Assembly (NCBI GenBank): GCA_963966185.1
Contig: CAWZYM010000209.1
Coordinates: forward strand, 702,501-766,500
DNA from: Rhabditoides inermis
Taxonomy: Eukaryota > Nematoda > Chromadorea > Rhabditida > Rhabditidae
DNA: 64,000 nucleotides
Direction of reading: 5' to 3'
Position 1 is the stretch's first letter. Each line of letters begins with the position of its first letter. The notes below the pieces were generated by a model, which saw nothing but the letters and a program-made list of their open reading frames with translations, ran no database searches and was not told the origin of the DNA. Shown piece by piece: positions 52,877 to 64,000 of the stretch. Position numbers and translations under genes: made by a program.

Positions 52877-53126
52877 TTGCCTGGAGGATAGTTTCTGTTT
52901 GTATTGCCAGCCGGGGTCAGTTGGCGAAACTCAGTTGCGAGCGAGAGAGGTCAGACAGCGCGAGCAAATGGTCGAGTGTGGCGCGGCTTTTTTGAGTCGC
53001 ATGCCGGCTCCTTTGATCGATATTATCGTTTGAATGCGCGCGCTTGGGTCTCATCACGACTAGAAGGTAGATCGAATGCGACTAGAGGGTAGATAGATTT
53101 TCTACCGTAATCTGGCAAACTATCTC
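50549..53126. mobile_element. Element with long (~240-bp) terminal inverted repeats
   Basis: Left arm 50551-50790 and right arm 52888-53125 are inverted copies (agatagttcgcc at the left edge, ggcaaactatct at the right). Possible 4-bp flanks TCAG at both sides. The interior carries the dispersed 1.2-kb repeat and the nested composite repeat, but no transposase, so it is non-autonomous. Copied at 58275-60896. Confidence 0.75.
51843..52820. mobile_element. Composite repeat (MITE B hairpin plus tRNA-like unit), inverted copy
   Basis: Reverse complement of 26891-27826, bounded on both ends by TA repeats (51819-51842 and 52819-52872), with a third TA run (about 52594-52650) splitting the hairpin loop. 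Includes a 19-G run (52092-52110) and A/B-box-like motifs at about 52207-52262. Confidence 0.75.
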
Positions 53127-53281
53127 TCAGAACAATATTACATCACTTTACAGGATCGTCAAAAAAGTCTTTTCAGTTCATGAGATTTTTCAGAGTTTTA
53201 ATTTTTTTTGGAAATCGTACCCTATTTTTGCAAACTGTACCTTTTTTTTCAAACTGTCCCTTATTACTTTCAAACTGTACC

Positions 53282-53569
53282 TTTCAAACTGTGGCGACTC
53301 GATATGAGAGAGTGCGTTTTAGAGTGAGAACCGGACGCGAGAGAGTTATGGAACACATAATAGAAGAGAAGAAGAGTTTCAGACAGATGTTAGAGACCGT
53401 ACTGCACGCAGAGAGTGAAAACCGAAACTGTATAAAAGTGCGTGGTATTCTCGTGATTATCCAAGTTGAACTGCCAACTCCAGCCGGAGTGTTTTCCGAT
53501 GTGCTCACTATTTCCCACCCACACCGGTATCAGCCGGGCTCACTCTTGTGTTATTCTAATTGCGAATAA
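53282..53569 (+). CDS. Hypothetical ORF in the duplicated unit
   Basis: An open frame of about 95 codons (readable from 53180 through an AAACTGTACC array). The coding-looking part runs from TRYERVRFRV to SLLCYSNCE. Helical, charged, no known motif. Identical in the second unit at 61052-61339. No splice partner seen. Could be part of a transposon ORF. Confidence 0.3.
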   Translation, partial: FQTVATRYERVRFRVRTGRERVMEHIIEEKKSFRQMLETVLHAESENRNCIKVRGILVIIQVELPTPAGVFSDVLTISHPHRYQPGSLLCYSNCE

Positions 53570-54233
53570 CGTAGAATGACAACTCAAGCTTTTACCGCGT
53601 CAATGCGACCATACTTCCGAAGATTGTGTGTTGCGTCAGGTCCTTCTTATGAGACCTCTTTTTGAAGATAGAAATGTTTGTGACAAACTGAGAACATTTT
53701 CAGTTTGATCAGTTTTGATTTCATGAGTTGAAATTAGGGCAGTCAAATACGTGCAATCGCATCGCTTCTCGCCCGCCTGTGGCAGGGCACAGCCAGAGAG
53801 ACGCGACTCCTCTACGCCCCGCCCCTCCCCTCTCGCACCGGGTTCTCGAAACACGACTCGAGTGTGAAAACATGGTGGAAATCATGAAAACGAAATGCTG
53901 AAACAACAATATAATTTATAATAAGGTGGATTGAAACATGGGAAGTTCAGTGATGCAGATCCCATTTCGATCGGATGTCATAGAGCCAGTGAAAAGTGTA
54001 TAGAACGGAAGATGTCAATTTGAAACAGCCACTTTGCATCAATTTTTCTCGATAAGAGAAATAACTTTCACTTTAATCTCATGTTAACAGATAAACTACG
54101 TATAGATAGGTATAAACCCAAAAGTTTGTTTTTTTATACTCAATTTGACTTCTTTCACAGCGGCTTCTTTCATGCTGAATCGTGTTTCTCACATGGGCAC
54201 CCGGGTGTCAATTTGAATGATGAAAATGAGATT
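53570..54233. other. End of duplication unit 1, no gene seen
   Basis: Contains a GC-box-rich patch (about 53805-53840) and AT-rich sequence. No supported exon. The unit junction follows. Confidence 0.4.
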
Positions 54234-54814
54234 GATCCACATGTTGTGACAGTTCGTCTTCCAGGTTAACTGCTAAAACATATATAACAAAGTGAACTGT
54301 GAACTAACTTGTCGATCCTCCTATCGCTGATTCATCGACTGCTTCTGCCCCTGATTCATCGACTGCTTCTGCCACGGCATCAATCGACACATCATCGGCG
54401 TGAACATCTTCGACAATCGCACAGTTGGCTGAATCAATCTGCAAGAAAAACGCGTGGTTTCTAACCTCTCTTGCTCACCTCCTCCTCGTTTGCCACGTCG
54501 GGCAGTTCTCCTGACGACACAATTGGTACGAATTCTCTCGGATCAGGGCGTCCGTAGAGGGAGGTGAGAATGCAGGCGTGCACACAAATAGTGGCACCGA
54601 GCTGAGCAGTCACACAATCACAGCGCCAATCGTGAGGGCAGCATCTGCAGCCTCGACAACTGACCTCCAACAATTCTATTAAACTATAAACTTTTTGGAT
54701 AACATACAACGCAAGCAGGGCGCGTGCATCCGACTGCCGAAATGGTATAAACCCTGTCTCCTTTGGACGATCTGTATGTATACTGTCCTTGGCCGACCGA
54801 CGACACCTAAACAC

Positions 54815-54847
<33 letters not shown>

Positions 54848-56936
54848 CCTCCCCACCCTGCTCGCATCCCCAGATCTGAGTCGCCTCATCGCTTCGTCAT
54901 GATGGCGTGACGCATCGCCTTGGGCTCTTGTTTCTACTCGTCCAAGCGTCATCTGAAAATGTTATTGCAATAATAAGAATCGAATACGTATTTACTCACA
55001 ATCGTTGCAAAACGATTCTTGTAGTACGAGGATACCAGCGATGCCAGTGTGTAGACGAGTTTGTCCATTCTCATTGAACGACGCATCAGGAACTTGCCCT
55101 TGACAACACTGAATAGCTGAATCAATGAAGATTGAAAACAAAAAGCATACTTGTGGTACGATTCTAAGTGCAAGTTGTGTGTCAGTCCTCCATCACGCCT
55201 CCCATACAGCGCCCATTGCGCACCCTCCTCCACCGGATAAGTCGTGGCAATGTAGTCAGCGAATTCGTGCGTCGCAGTATCATGCCACAACTCATCTTTC
55301 ACCAACTTCTCGTAGTTCGCCATGAACTCAGTCTCCGTGAGGGAACTGAAAAGTGTCAGTTACCTATCAATCCTCATAACTAATGAGTCCACTCACCTCA
55401 ATAGTACAGACAGCGCCGCCCGCACACTTGTTCGATCATCATCAGAGTCGACTTTCTTGCTCAACTAATCCGTCCACGCACGCCACAAGTGCCAGTGGCA
55501 GACAATCCACTGTCCACAGTCAGGGCCGAACGCCTGCGGTATATTAATAATTGACCAAACCCACAATTATGTTGTACAACATACCGCCGGCCAACTGTTG
55601 AAGAAGCTCCGGGCGAGGTCACTGACAAAGTACTTCGTAGTGAAGCCCTTTGGAAGCCGAGCAGCGAGAGCACACAGAGGAGCTTCCAGTGCATTTTGCG
55701 ATTCTCCTTCGCACATGAGGTAAGCTACAGGTTCTGCTTCTCCCGCTGGTCCCACCACCAGAACCGTAGAAAGGATGTACCCTTCGTATTTAGACAATCC
55801 ATGAGTTCCATCCATAGCCACCAGGTGGCTACCGTATTCCACCATCAAACGCTTTTGGTGCGCCGATTGGATGCACAACGACATGGGTTTGTCGGCGGTA
55901 TGCGGCTGGTAGTAGACGACATCGCCGTTGATTGTTTGGAGGAATGACTCAAGCGAAACGTGGTCTGGTTGAGATGGTAGCAACGGAGTAAGAGGATTAC
56001 TGTTCTTGATACGGGCCAGATCGCTCTCAGCGAACATGCTCGATCGGCGGCAGCCAAGAAGATCTTCATCTAAAATATAATGCTTTATTCGTACACACGT
56101 AAGATCCCATGCATACCTCCTCTCACTTCGTTGAGAATGTGTGAGTCGCTGAATCCAGCTGCCAGCATAGCCACCACAGTGCTCACAACAGTTGGCGGTA
56201 GCGTTGTGTGCTTCATACTACTACGTAGAGTATGTCCAAAGTGATGCAGGTTAGCCTCGACTATCACGGAACTGAGAGATTTTACGTTTTTGATTTGATG
56301 AATCTATAACACTCACCCCGATGGAAGAATTTTCTTTTTGACAAATGCGGGACAGCTCTGCCCAGTCTTGCAAGTATCTCTGTGCTGTTTGAACTTGACA
56401 GTGTCGGGGTGCTTCAGCTTGTTCGCCCTGTAACATGCTTGTAAACTGATATAGTTCAATGCCCATCACTGACTTCTTATCTCCATCACGCATACAGTGA
56501 AGAACCTGAGACTTCGATCCGTCCTTATTCCTCTCCTCGCCTCGGGTTTTCACAAACACACTGCCCTCGTCGTGCAGGTTACCGAGCCAGTCCTACATCA
56601 AACACTATAATACTTGAATAAAGAGAGGAACAAATCACATTGAACTCGATCTCCTTGTCGAAGACATGTCTCTCCAAGCACATGTTGTAGATGTCTCCGT
56701 GCTCCTCCGTCAAGTGTTTGCCGAGATCACATCGCGACTGGGAAGTGTGGCGGCAGTCTGTCACGGGGCATTGTACTGTTCCCTGAAGATTTCAACGTCA
56801 AAAATACACTGCTCACTCTCACAGTACTCACATGGGTTTGCGACTCAACGACTTCTTTCCGGTGATGTCGGTTCCGATGAGTACGCAAAGCATCTTTCGA
56901 TTTGTATGACTTATCACAATATGGACAGTCATACAT
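54208..56936 (-). pseudogene. MULE transposase, second copy, truncated by the tandem junction
   Basis: Repeats exons 1-13 and the start of exon 14 of the 45754-49210 gene, offset by 7726-7728 bp, including the same in-frame TAG (about 55467-55465). At the junction the reading frame passes from HVD in exon 14 into unrelated sequence and stops after QSHFHHSN (TGA at 54210-54208). The coiled segment and PHD-like C-terminus are therefore absent. Only the right terminal inverted repeat is present (to 57096). Confidence 0.9.
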
Positions 56937-59900
56937 CTTCAAAGAGATAAAAGAAAATGAGTTGTTTAATAACAGAAAAAGTAAAAAAAGAGTCTTATTC
57001 ATTATTAGAGATTTGCATGTCAAGCAATTCTGCTGACGCGTAACAACGCATTGGTGATATTGCGCATGGTTCGCCCGCGGTTAGATTCTGCGTCTATCGT
57101 TTCTACTTGAAACAATGTTCAAAATGCGTGTGCAGAAAGCATCATATAAATATAAAACCGTTCTTTCAAAATATGTACAATTGACAAAAAAATGTTGTAA
57201 ATTCGTTTTAGCTCAGATGATGTCGTGACCGGAGGCAAGACTCACCATGTTACCATATCATCCGTTTACTGTTCTCAACCACTTCAACCAAGCGAATACT
57301 ATCGCAACTACAAGTTTATATCACAACAACCATGCGAAACGTATCACAACTATATTACATTGAAAGAGACCAAATACATGAACATAAACATTATCAATCT
57401 CCTCGTCTGTGGCGCCGCCTCCTGCTCGCCGCTCCCAGCTGATCGCCGCACCGCTCGCGCGCCGTCACCTCTCGTGCGCCAGCGACTGCCCCTGACGCCA
57501 TCGGAGTGTCGTCGTCTGGAAGATTCCCGGATGAGTCTACATAAGGTGCGCGAGTCGATCCCACCTCATTCTGTTGATTGTCCCGCCGGCGTGCGGTAGA
57601 CCCTTCTGTCCACAGAATCCCGTGTTCTGAAATTGTCGTTTATTGCGTTCCGGTGGTCTCCGTATTGACTGTAGTCCTAGTGTTGTTCCCTGACTACGGT
57701 CAATTGTTGTTTCGTATTCGCTAGTGTCTGTCTATCCCGTTCCCCATATTCTCGTGCTCCATTTATTGCGTTTCTTTATAACTGTTCCCTGATTACTGTT
57801 GTAACATTGTACTGTTGATTGTTGTCACCACTGCGATTGCTATTTGTTTACGTTGTTCTAATAAAACAACTTGAACCACCACGAGTGAACCCACCACTGG
57901 CCTCCTAAAAAGAGAGCACATAACAATTCAACATCACTGATTGCCAATCAGTGATTAACATAATCTGACGGAAACCACTCAGCCCAATTTACTGTTTTCG
58001 GGCGTGTTACGAGTGTAAATCGAGTATCTACTATCCTCCACTGAACAGATGATTGGACGATAGTGAGAGAAGGAACTGATAAACACGAGATATTTTGAAA
58101 ATCTACGCTAACACGTTTTAGAAATGTCCAATTTCGTTGTGCTTGCATCAACCAACAATTAACATCTTTGAAATGTAGATGTACCCAAACAAATGCATTC
58201 ATGTTGGTTCATGCCTATCATAAACTACATAGTTTCTAGAAAGTGCCACATTGAAAACATATATTGTTATTCAGGGAGATAGTTCGCCGGGTCACGGTAG
58301 AAAAATGATCTACCCTCGAGTCGCATTTGACCTACCCTCGTGGTCGTGAAGAGACCCAAGCGCGGGCATTCGAACGCTAATATCGATCAAAGAAGCCGGC
58401 ATGCGAATCAAAAAGGCCGCGCCATACTCGAGCCTATCCCGCGCAGTCTGATCTCTCTCGCTCGCAACTGAGTTTCACCAACTGACCCCGGCTGTCAATA
58501 GCAGAAACTATCCTCCAGGCGCCGATTGTAGTTGAACCACATTTTTCAAAACTATAAATGTTAAAGAAAAAAAAGTAAAATGAAAAAACTGTGTTTGTGA
58601 GAGTGGACAAGAGAGTAGTCATTACAAAAAAGAGAATAAGTTCCGAGAAAATGCCCGGCATATCTTCACTGCTCTCTAAGGAAGACACAGATGCGCTCGT
58701 CTTCAGATTCTAGCTCATCCCTCTATGTAAAACAGGGAAAGAGACAATAAGAGATAAAAAAAAGGAGAAAGAGAGTACGCGAAGCATTGGTATGCGGTGG
58801 TTTCATTTGGGTTCGATCCTATTATGCAATTTTTCATGACGGAAGTAAAAACTACAAGTACAAAGTGAATCAACAGATCCGCTTTCTCGTATATGTGACA
58901 AGTTCCTATTTCCCGGTCCGCCAAACAAAAAAAACGACGCGGACCAAAAACCATAAATTTCAATGTGTTTTCACCCTACAAACTAGTGCTATTCAAAGTG
59001 GATTTTCAGTTGCGAGAACAAAAACCAATTCTGCTTTGCGAGAAATTTTCGAGAGGGTCAAAGACTGCATATTGGTTCGAGTGAAATTTCTTTGAATGAA
59101 CAGTTTTGTATATTCCAGAGGGAAATGTCTAATATAATAAAAGATTGACGAGTTATGATTCTTAAGTTAGACTTTTCTGATTAGATTAGCTCTCTTCTAA
59201 AAAATCGACACGCCCACTTTTCGCAATTCGCAAAAAAAAATTGAAAAAACAACAACAAATACTTTCACTGATGATGAACGAATTTGTATGTGTCCATCCA
59301 AGGATGCTATCTGACGTTGAAAACTACTGTACTACTGTATGTACACGGAAACAAAAACCCACAAATCTGCTCTCTGAGAAATGTAGTAAAGGTCATGAAA
59401 CATATGTATACGATCTAATTGTCAACTTTTTCTGCCTTTTCTATTAACAGCTGTATAGCTTTTTTTGCATTAAAAAATTTTTTTTCGAGCATTTTCCTAC
59501 TAATCTTTCTTCAGAGCTCTCCGATATTCGTAGAAAAAATTTATTTATATATATATATATATATTACAACCAGCGCGGTAGCGCTGGTTGGTTTGTGTTA
59601 AGACTAGTCGCGCGCTAGAATCGGCAAAAGGCGACTGAACGAAAGGTCCCTTAGAATCTTTGCGAGAACAATGTGATGCTGATAGATGTTATCAGGATGT
59701 TAGAAAATGGTTAAGTTTCGATTTTGGTAACGCTAGCTGTTGTAGGAAGCGAGATACGCGCGCGCGCCCTCTGAGGGGCAGGCAATCCCCCGTGTACGGA
59801 TGGTTTTCTAGAGGGGGGGGGGTGGCGCGCACCGGCTGCCCCCAGGAGACAGGAGGTGTCTATTCCACACTGCCTGTGGATGGCACTGATATCTTTCAGA

Positions 59901-60303
59901 TCGCGTGCCCTGCCGTAGTGTTGTGGTTAGCGATTGCGCCCGTTGAGACACAAGGCTCGAGTTCGGTTCCGGCTGGTGGCAAACTTTTTGTAATATATAA
60001 TTTTACATAGAAATGACATTGGAATTGTATATTTTCCCATCACCATTACCTAAACTCTTTTCTGCAAAATTTATACAATTTTGGACTCAACAAGGTGGGT
60101 GAACTGTTGGATTTCTTTAAAAAAAGTTTTGTGGTTCATGTTAATGTAGATAGATTTATATGAAATCCAATAAAAGTACATTTATTATCTTTTAAAAGGA
60201 CTTCCGTAAGAGAAGAGTTTGTGTTGTTCAACGTAATGCAACAAAAGTAATGCAACATTTTATCAATCGAAATAGTACACAAACCTGCTCCAATAGTTCA
60301 ACA

Positions 60304-60402
<99 letters not shown>

Positions 60403-60568
60403 CGATCGGATACCGAAATCAATTTGCCGACGTACAACATTTGCTCGCATTAGTTTTTATTGCAGAAAGAGCAGGTTTGTTTACTATTTCGATTGATAAA
60501 ATGCATGAGCTTTTGTTGCATTACGTTGAGTAACACAAACTCTTCTCTTACGGAAGTCCTTTTAAAAG

Positions 60569-60646
<78 letters not shown>

Positions 60647-62003
60647 TTGCCTGGAGGATAGTTTCTGTTTGTATTGCCAGCCGGGGTCAGTTGGCGAAAC
60701 TCAGTTGCGAGCGAGAGAGGTCAGACAGCGCGAGCAAATGGTCGAGTGTGGCGCGGCTTTTTTGAGTCGCATGCCGGCTCCTTTGATCGATATTATCGTT
60801 TGAATGCGCGCGCTTGGGTCTCATCACGACTAGAAGGTAGATCGAATGCGACTAGAGGGTAGATCGATTTTCTACCGTAATCTGGCAAACTATCTCTCAG
60901 AACAATATTACATCACTTTACAGGATCGTCAAAAAAGTCTTTTCAGTTCATGAGATTTTTCAGAGTTTTAATTTTTTTTGGAAATCGTACCCTATTTTTG
61001 CAAACTGTACCTTTTTTTTCAAACTGTCCCTTATTACTTTCAAACTGTACCTTTCAAACTGTGGCGACTCGATATGAGAGAGTGCGTTTTAGAGTGAGAA
61101 CCGGACGCGAGAGAGTTATGGAACACATAATAGAAGAGAAGAAGAGTTTCAGACAGATGTTAGAGACCGTACTGCACGCAGAGAGTGAAAACCGAAACTG
61201 TATAAAAGTGCGTGGTATTCTCGTGATTATCCAAGTTGAACTGCCAACTCCAGCCGGAGTGTTTTCCGATGTGCTCACTATTTCCCACCCACACCGGTAT
61301 CAGCCGGGCTCACTCTTGTGTTATTCTAATTGCGAATAACGTAGAATGACAACTCAAGCTTTTACCGCGTCAATGCGACCATACTTCCGAAGATTGTGTG
61401 TTGCGTCAGGTCCTTCTTATGAGACCTCTTTTTGAAGATAGAAATGTTTGTGACAAACTGAGAACATTTTCAGTTTGATCAGTTTTGATTTCATGAGTTG
61501 AAATTAGGGCAGTCAAATACGTGCAATCGCATCGCTTCTCGCCCGCCTGTGGCAGGGCACAGCCAGAGAGACGCGACTCCTCTACGCCCCGCCCCTCCCC
61601 TCTCGCACCGGGTTCTCGAAACACGACTCGAGTGTGAAAACATGGTGGAAATCATGAAAACGAAATGCTGAAACAACAATATAATTTATAATAAGGTGGA
61701 TTGAAACATGGGAAGTTCAGTGATGCAGATCCCATTTCGATCGGATGTCATAGAGCCAGTGAAAAGTGTATAGAACGGAAGATGTCAATTTGAAACAGCC
61801 ACTTTGCATCAATTTTTCTCGATAAGAGAAATAACTTTCACTTTAATCTCATGTTAACAGATAAACTACGTATAGATAGGTATAAACCCAAAAGTTTGTT
61901 TTTTTATACTCAATTTGACTTCTTTCACAGCGGCTTCTTTCATGCTGAATCGTGTTTCTCACATGGGCACCCGGGTGTCAATTTGAATGATGAAAATGAG
62001 ATT
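54234..62003. repeat. Tandem duplication, unit 2 (7770 bp)
   Basis: Direct copy of 46506-54233. It includes a second long-TIR element (58275-60896), a second composite repeat (59564-60570) with longer TA tracts (60306-60400 and 60569-60642) and a shorter G-run (10 G), and a second hypothetical ORF (61052-61339). Similarity to unit 1 ends at 62003 with the shared GA. Confidence 0.93.
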
Positions 62004-62160
62004 GAAATATGCTTTCCGAGAAAATCATGCACGCTGAATTTAATCGTGTTCTTGGTTTATTTTTAATTTGATCAGATAACGAGATATAATCAATGTCACG
62101 CTATGTCACGGCCCGGGCCGTGACGTCACGGCCGAATGGTCAAAGTTTGTGATCGGGACA
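62004..62160. other. Junction sequence between tandem unit 2 and the kelch copy C block
   Basis: Short unique stretch containing an imperfect GC palindrome gtcacggcccgggccgtgac at 62105-62124. No gene seen. Confidence 0.5.
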
Positions 62161-63415
62161 GTATATTTTGGAAACCGTTTTTCGAAAGCCGTGGAATCTA
62201 CCTTCCTGCCGGGCCAACGTGTATTATGGAAATCTGACAGTGCTGCCACGCACCAGTTTCTTATCGTTTCTTATCATGCTGACATTGCAAAACGCATCTG
62301 TTGTGAAATGTTTTATCGCGATTGGAAAATAGCGTGAGTAGAGTGAAGACCACACCCCTCTTCCTTTGTTTTGCGCTCTCCGCCTGATTCAATGGTACTT
62401 AATGGTTGTTTAAAGACCCAGTGACCTATTTCTGACTTTAATCATTTGTGCGTCACAATACGGTTTTTAAAATGCAGGTTGAATGATAGTTGTACGTGCG
62501 CGCGGTGATCAAAAACGATCAGCAGACCACTCTAAACGTGAACTTTCGATTTACCGCCACTCTTTTTGTGGGCTCTCTCCCGTTACTTCCTGAGGCAGTG
62601 TACCCTCTGATTTTCGAAATTGAGTTAGCTGTAAGATGTAAAAAAAAATGTCTCAAAGGAACAGTGGCGACTTGTTTTTGACTTGGAGTATTATTAAAAA
62701 ACATATTAACCTAGCACATTTGCAATTTCGACGAAAGAACGACGATGCTGTGTTATTTTCGAATCTGCAATGTCAAGAATGCAGCTGAAAATTTGAGTTG
62801 AAAATTGGTCCCACCACGAATAGTCTACCGCCCAACGCTTCACCGCCCAACGCTACTGCAAAAATTAGGTTCGGAGACATAAGCGCAAATGAACGAAGGT
62901 CTTTCACTCGCTTCATGGCTCAGTGCATGCGCGCTGCGTTGTTGCACCTAGCTCGCTGGTTTGATTCCCGTTCCCGCCAAATGTTTTGCTCGTGTGAAAA
63001 TGAGGAGTTGTGGCAGATTGTGGCAGAAATAAGTCGCCACTGTTTCTTTAAATAAAGTTTGTTCTCATATAAAAGTTATTTAAAAGTCGCCTCAAAGTTT
63101 ATCTAACTCGTTCAAAATAAAAGTGCTCCAAACGTGCACAAACGTGCACGATAGGTGATGGTTTTTCCAACACTTCGGCATTTTTGTCATATGACAACAT
63201 TTTTGGTATAATTTCACTTTCCGTGCTAACTTGATTTCGAAAATCAGAGGGTACCTTTGACGTGTTTCGTGACTCTTGTGATAATTGTTTCCCAGACCGC
63301 TTCCGATTTGATGTTGTGTTCACATCGAAGGAGCACAAATCGATGATGAATGTTCTGAATTCACAATCAGAGAACAAAATCAAATGATCATTTGAATCTG
63401 AAGAGTGTTCAGAAG
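62161..63415 (+). repeat. Conserved upstream block of the kelch genes (copy C)
   Basis: Nearly identical to 35683-36939 of copy B, including the SINE-like remnant (about 62913-62996). Confidence 0.8.
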
Positions 63416-64000
63416 ATGGCGAGCTCGAGTGATGGTGTGCTACAGTGGCTACAGACTCCTGTGCCCGAGACATTCGCTCGCTTCAATGAAATGAGAAAGT
63501 AAGCAAACTCTGGCAAGATCTGCAAGCTGTACCCCATCCCTGCCATTCTACGTGTTCCTTTCGATGATTGTTAACTGGTGTTCCAACAGATCCAGAAAAC
63601 TGTGCGATGTTGTGCTCACATCGAAGGAGCACAGAACGAGTGACGACGCAAAATACCGGGTAAAATGAGAACACTTAACACTCGTTCACCTTGCAATCGT
63701 CACATTGTTCAGTTCCACGTGCACAAGCTGGTTTTGTTGGCTGCGTCACCGCACTTTGAGGAGATCTTCGCGGCTGGAATGCGGGAAGCGCGCGAGAACG
63801 TCGTCGACATGGTGCACACATCATCTGACCGCAATCTAATGCCGAGTGTTGTAGGACACTGACTACACGACGCTCAAAAGACTCGTCAGGTACATGTATA
63901 CCGGACGCATTGTCATCAGTGAGTTGGCGATGTTGAGAAGTAAAGTAAGAATTCTCCAAGTAACCGTGAGCGTGAGCAGTGTTCAAATAACAGTAAAAGT
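63416..64000 (+). CDS. KLHL-type BTB/kelch protein, 5' end (copy C)
   Basis: First four exons: 63416-63498, 63590-63659, 63713-63811, 63855-63918. Splice sites and phases are those of copy B. They encode an intact BTB N-terminus (LCDVVLTSKEHRTSDD, FHVHKLVLLAASPHFEEIF, RYMYTGRIVI) with a few substitutions relative to copy B (FAC to FAR, SRE to SKE, VKY to VRY). The window ends in intron 4, so whether the BACK and kelch parts follow is unknown. Confidence 0.85.

Larger units (their letters stand above)
46506..54233. repeat. Tandem duplication, unit 1 (7728 bp)
   Basis: Direct copy of 54234-62003. It starts inside MULE transposase exon 14. I noticed only two substitutions between units (51926 a/c and 53089 a/c, unit 1/unit 2). 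The length difference of 42 bp is fully explained by simple repeats: CT -2, A -1, TA -4, G -9, TA +38, TA +20. Dinucleotide GA is shared at both edges and the junction. Confidence 0.93.

Noticed and set aside
60228..60765. Tyr-Ile repeat ORFs
   Set aside because: Translation of TA dinucleotide repeats.

Overview
The window is eukaryotic and most likely nematode. Genes are broken into many short exons separated by GT..AG introns. Many 3' splice sites read TTTCAG or TTTTAG. The glucosylceramidase carries a nematode-like insert around its acid/base motif. One gene is a 7TM protein of the nematode chemoreceptor (Sra/Srab-like) type. About two thirds of the window is introns, transposons and duplicated sequence. 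No prokaryotic operon, rRNA or CRISPR was seen. All exon models were built by eye from reading frame, splice dinucleotides and phase. Three complete models (glucosylceramidase, chemoreceptor, kelch copy B) have lengths divisible by three.

Layout. 1-400: three minus-strand exons of an unidentified gene. 624-5979: complete 16-exon glucosylceramidase gene (500 aa). 6336-6867: 3' end of a minus-strand membrane protein gene. 7346-9668: decayed RTE-type LINE. 10149-11674: 3' nine exons of a multipass membrane protein gene whose last codons come from a neighbouring duplication. 11928-16383: inverted kelch/BTB pseudogene (copy A). 18676-19535: glucosylceramidase pseudogene fragment. 19976-20560: tail of a MULE transposase. 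20578-21089: last two exons of an unidentified acidic protein. 23454-29224: 12-exon chemoreceptor gene (346 aa). 29240-34590: mostly repeats. 34740-35671: 5'-truncated RTE LINE with a clear target-site duplication. 36940-44538: complete 18-exon KLHL-type BTB-BACK-kelch gene (564 aa, copy B). 45405-49370: Mutator-like (MULE) element with 30-bp terminal inverted repeats and a 9-bp target duplication. It encodes a 17-exon C2H2 / MULE / SWIM / PHD-like transposase with a single in-frame stop. 46506-62003: two tandem units of 7728 and 7770 bp, nearly identical, whose breakpoint lies inside that MULE. 63416-64000: start of a third kelch gene (copy C).

How it hangs together. Few host genes look intact: glucosylceramidase, the chemoreceptor and kelch copy B. 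The rest shows local duplication and transposition. The kelch locus exists three times with about 1.25 kb of shared upstream sequence. The glucosylceramidase 3' half has been copied as genomic DNA and has decayed. Small inverted-repeat elements, tRNA-derived SINE-like units and microsatellites fill introns and in places touch splice sites. The tandem unit is the most recent event: I saw only two substitutions between its copies, and every length difference lies in a simple repeat.
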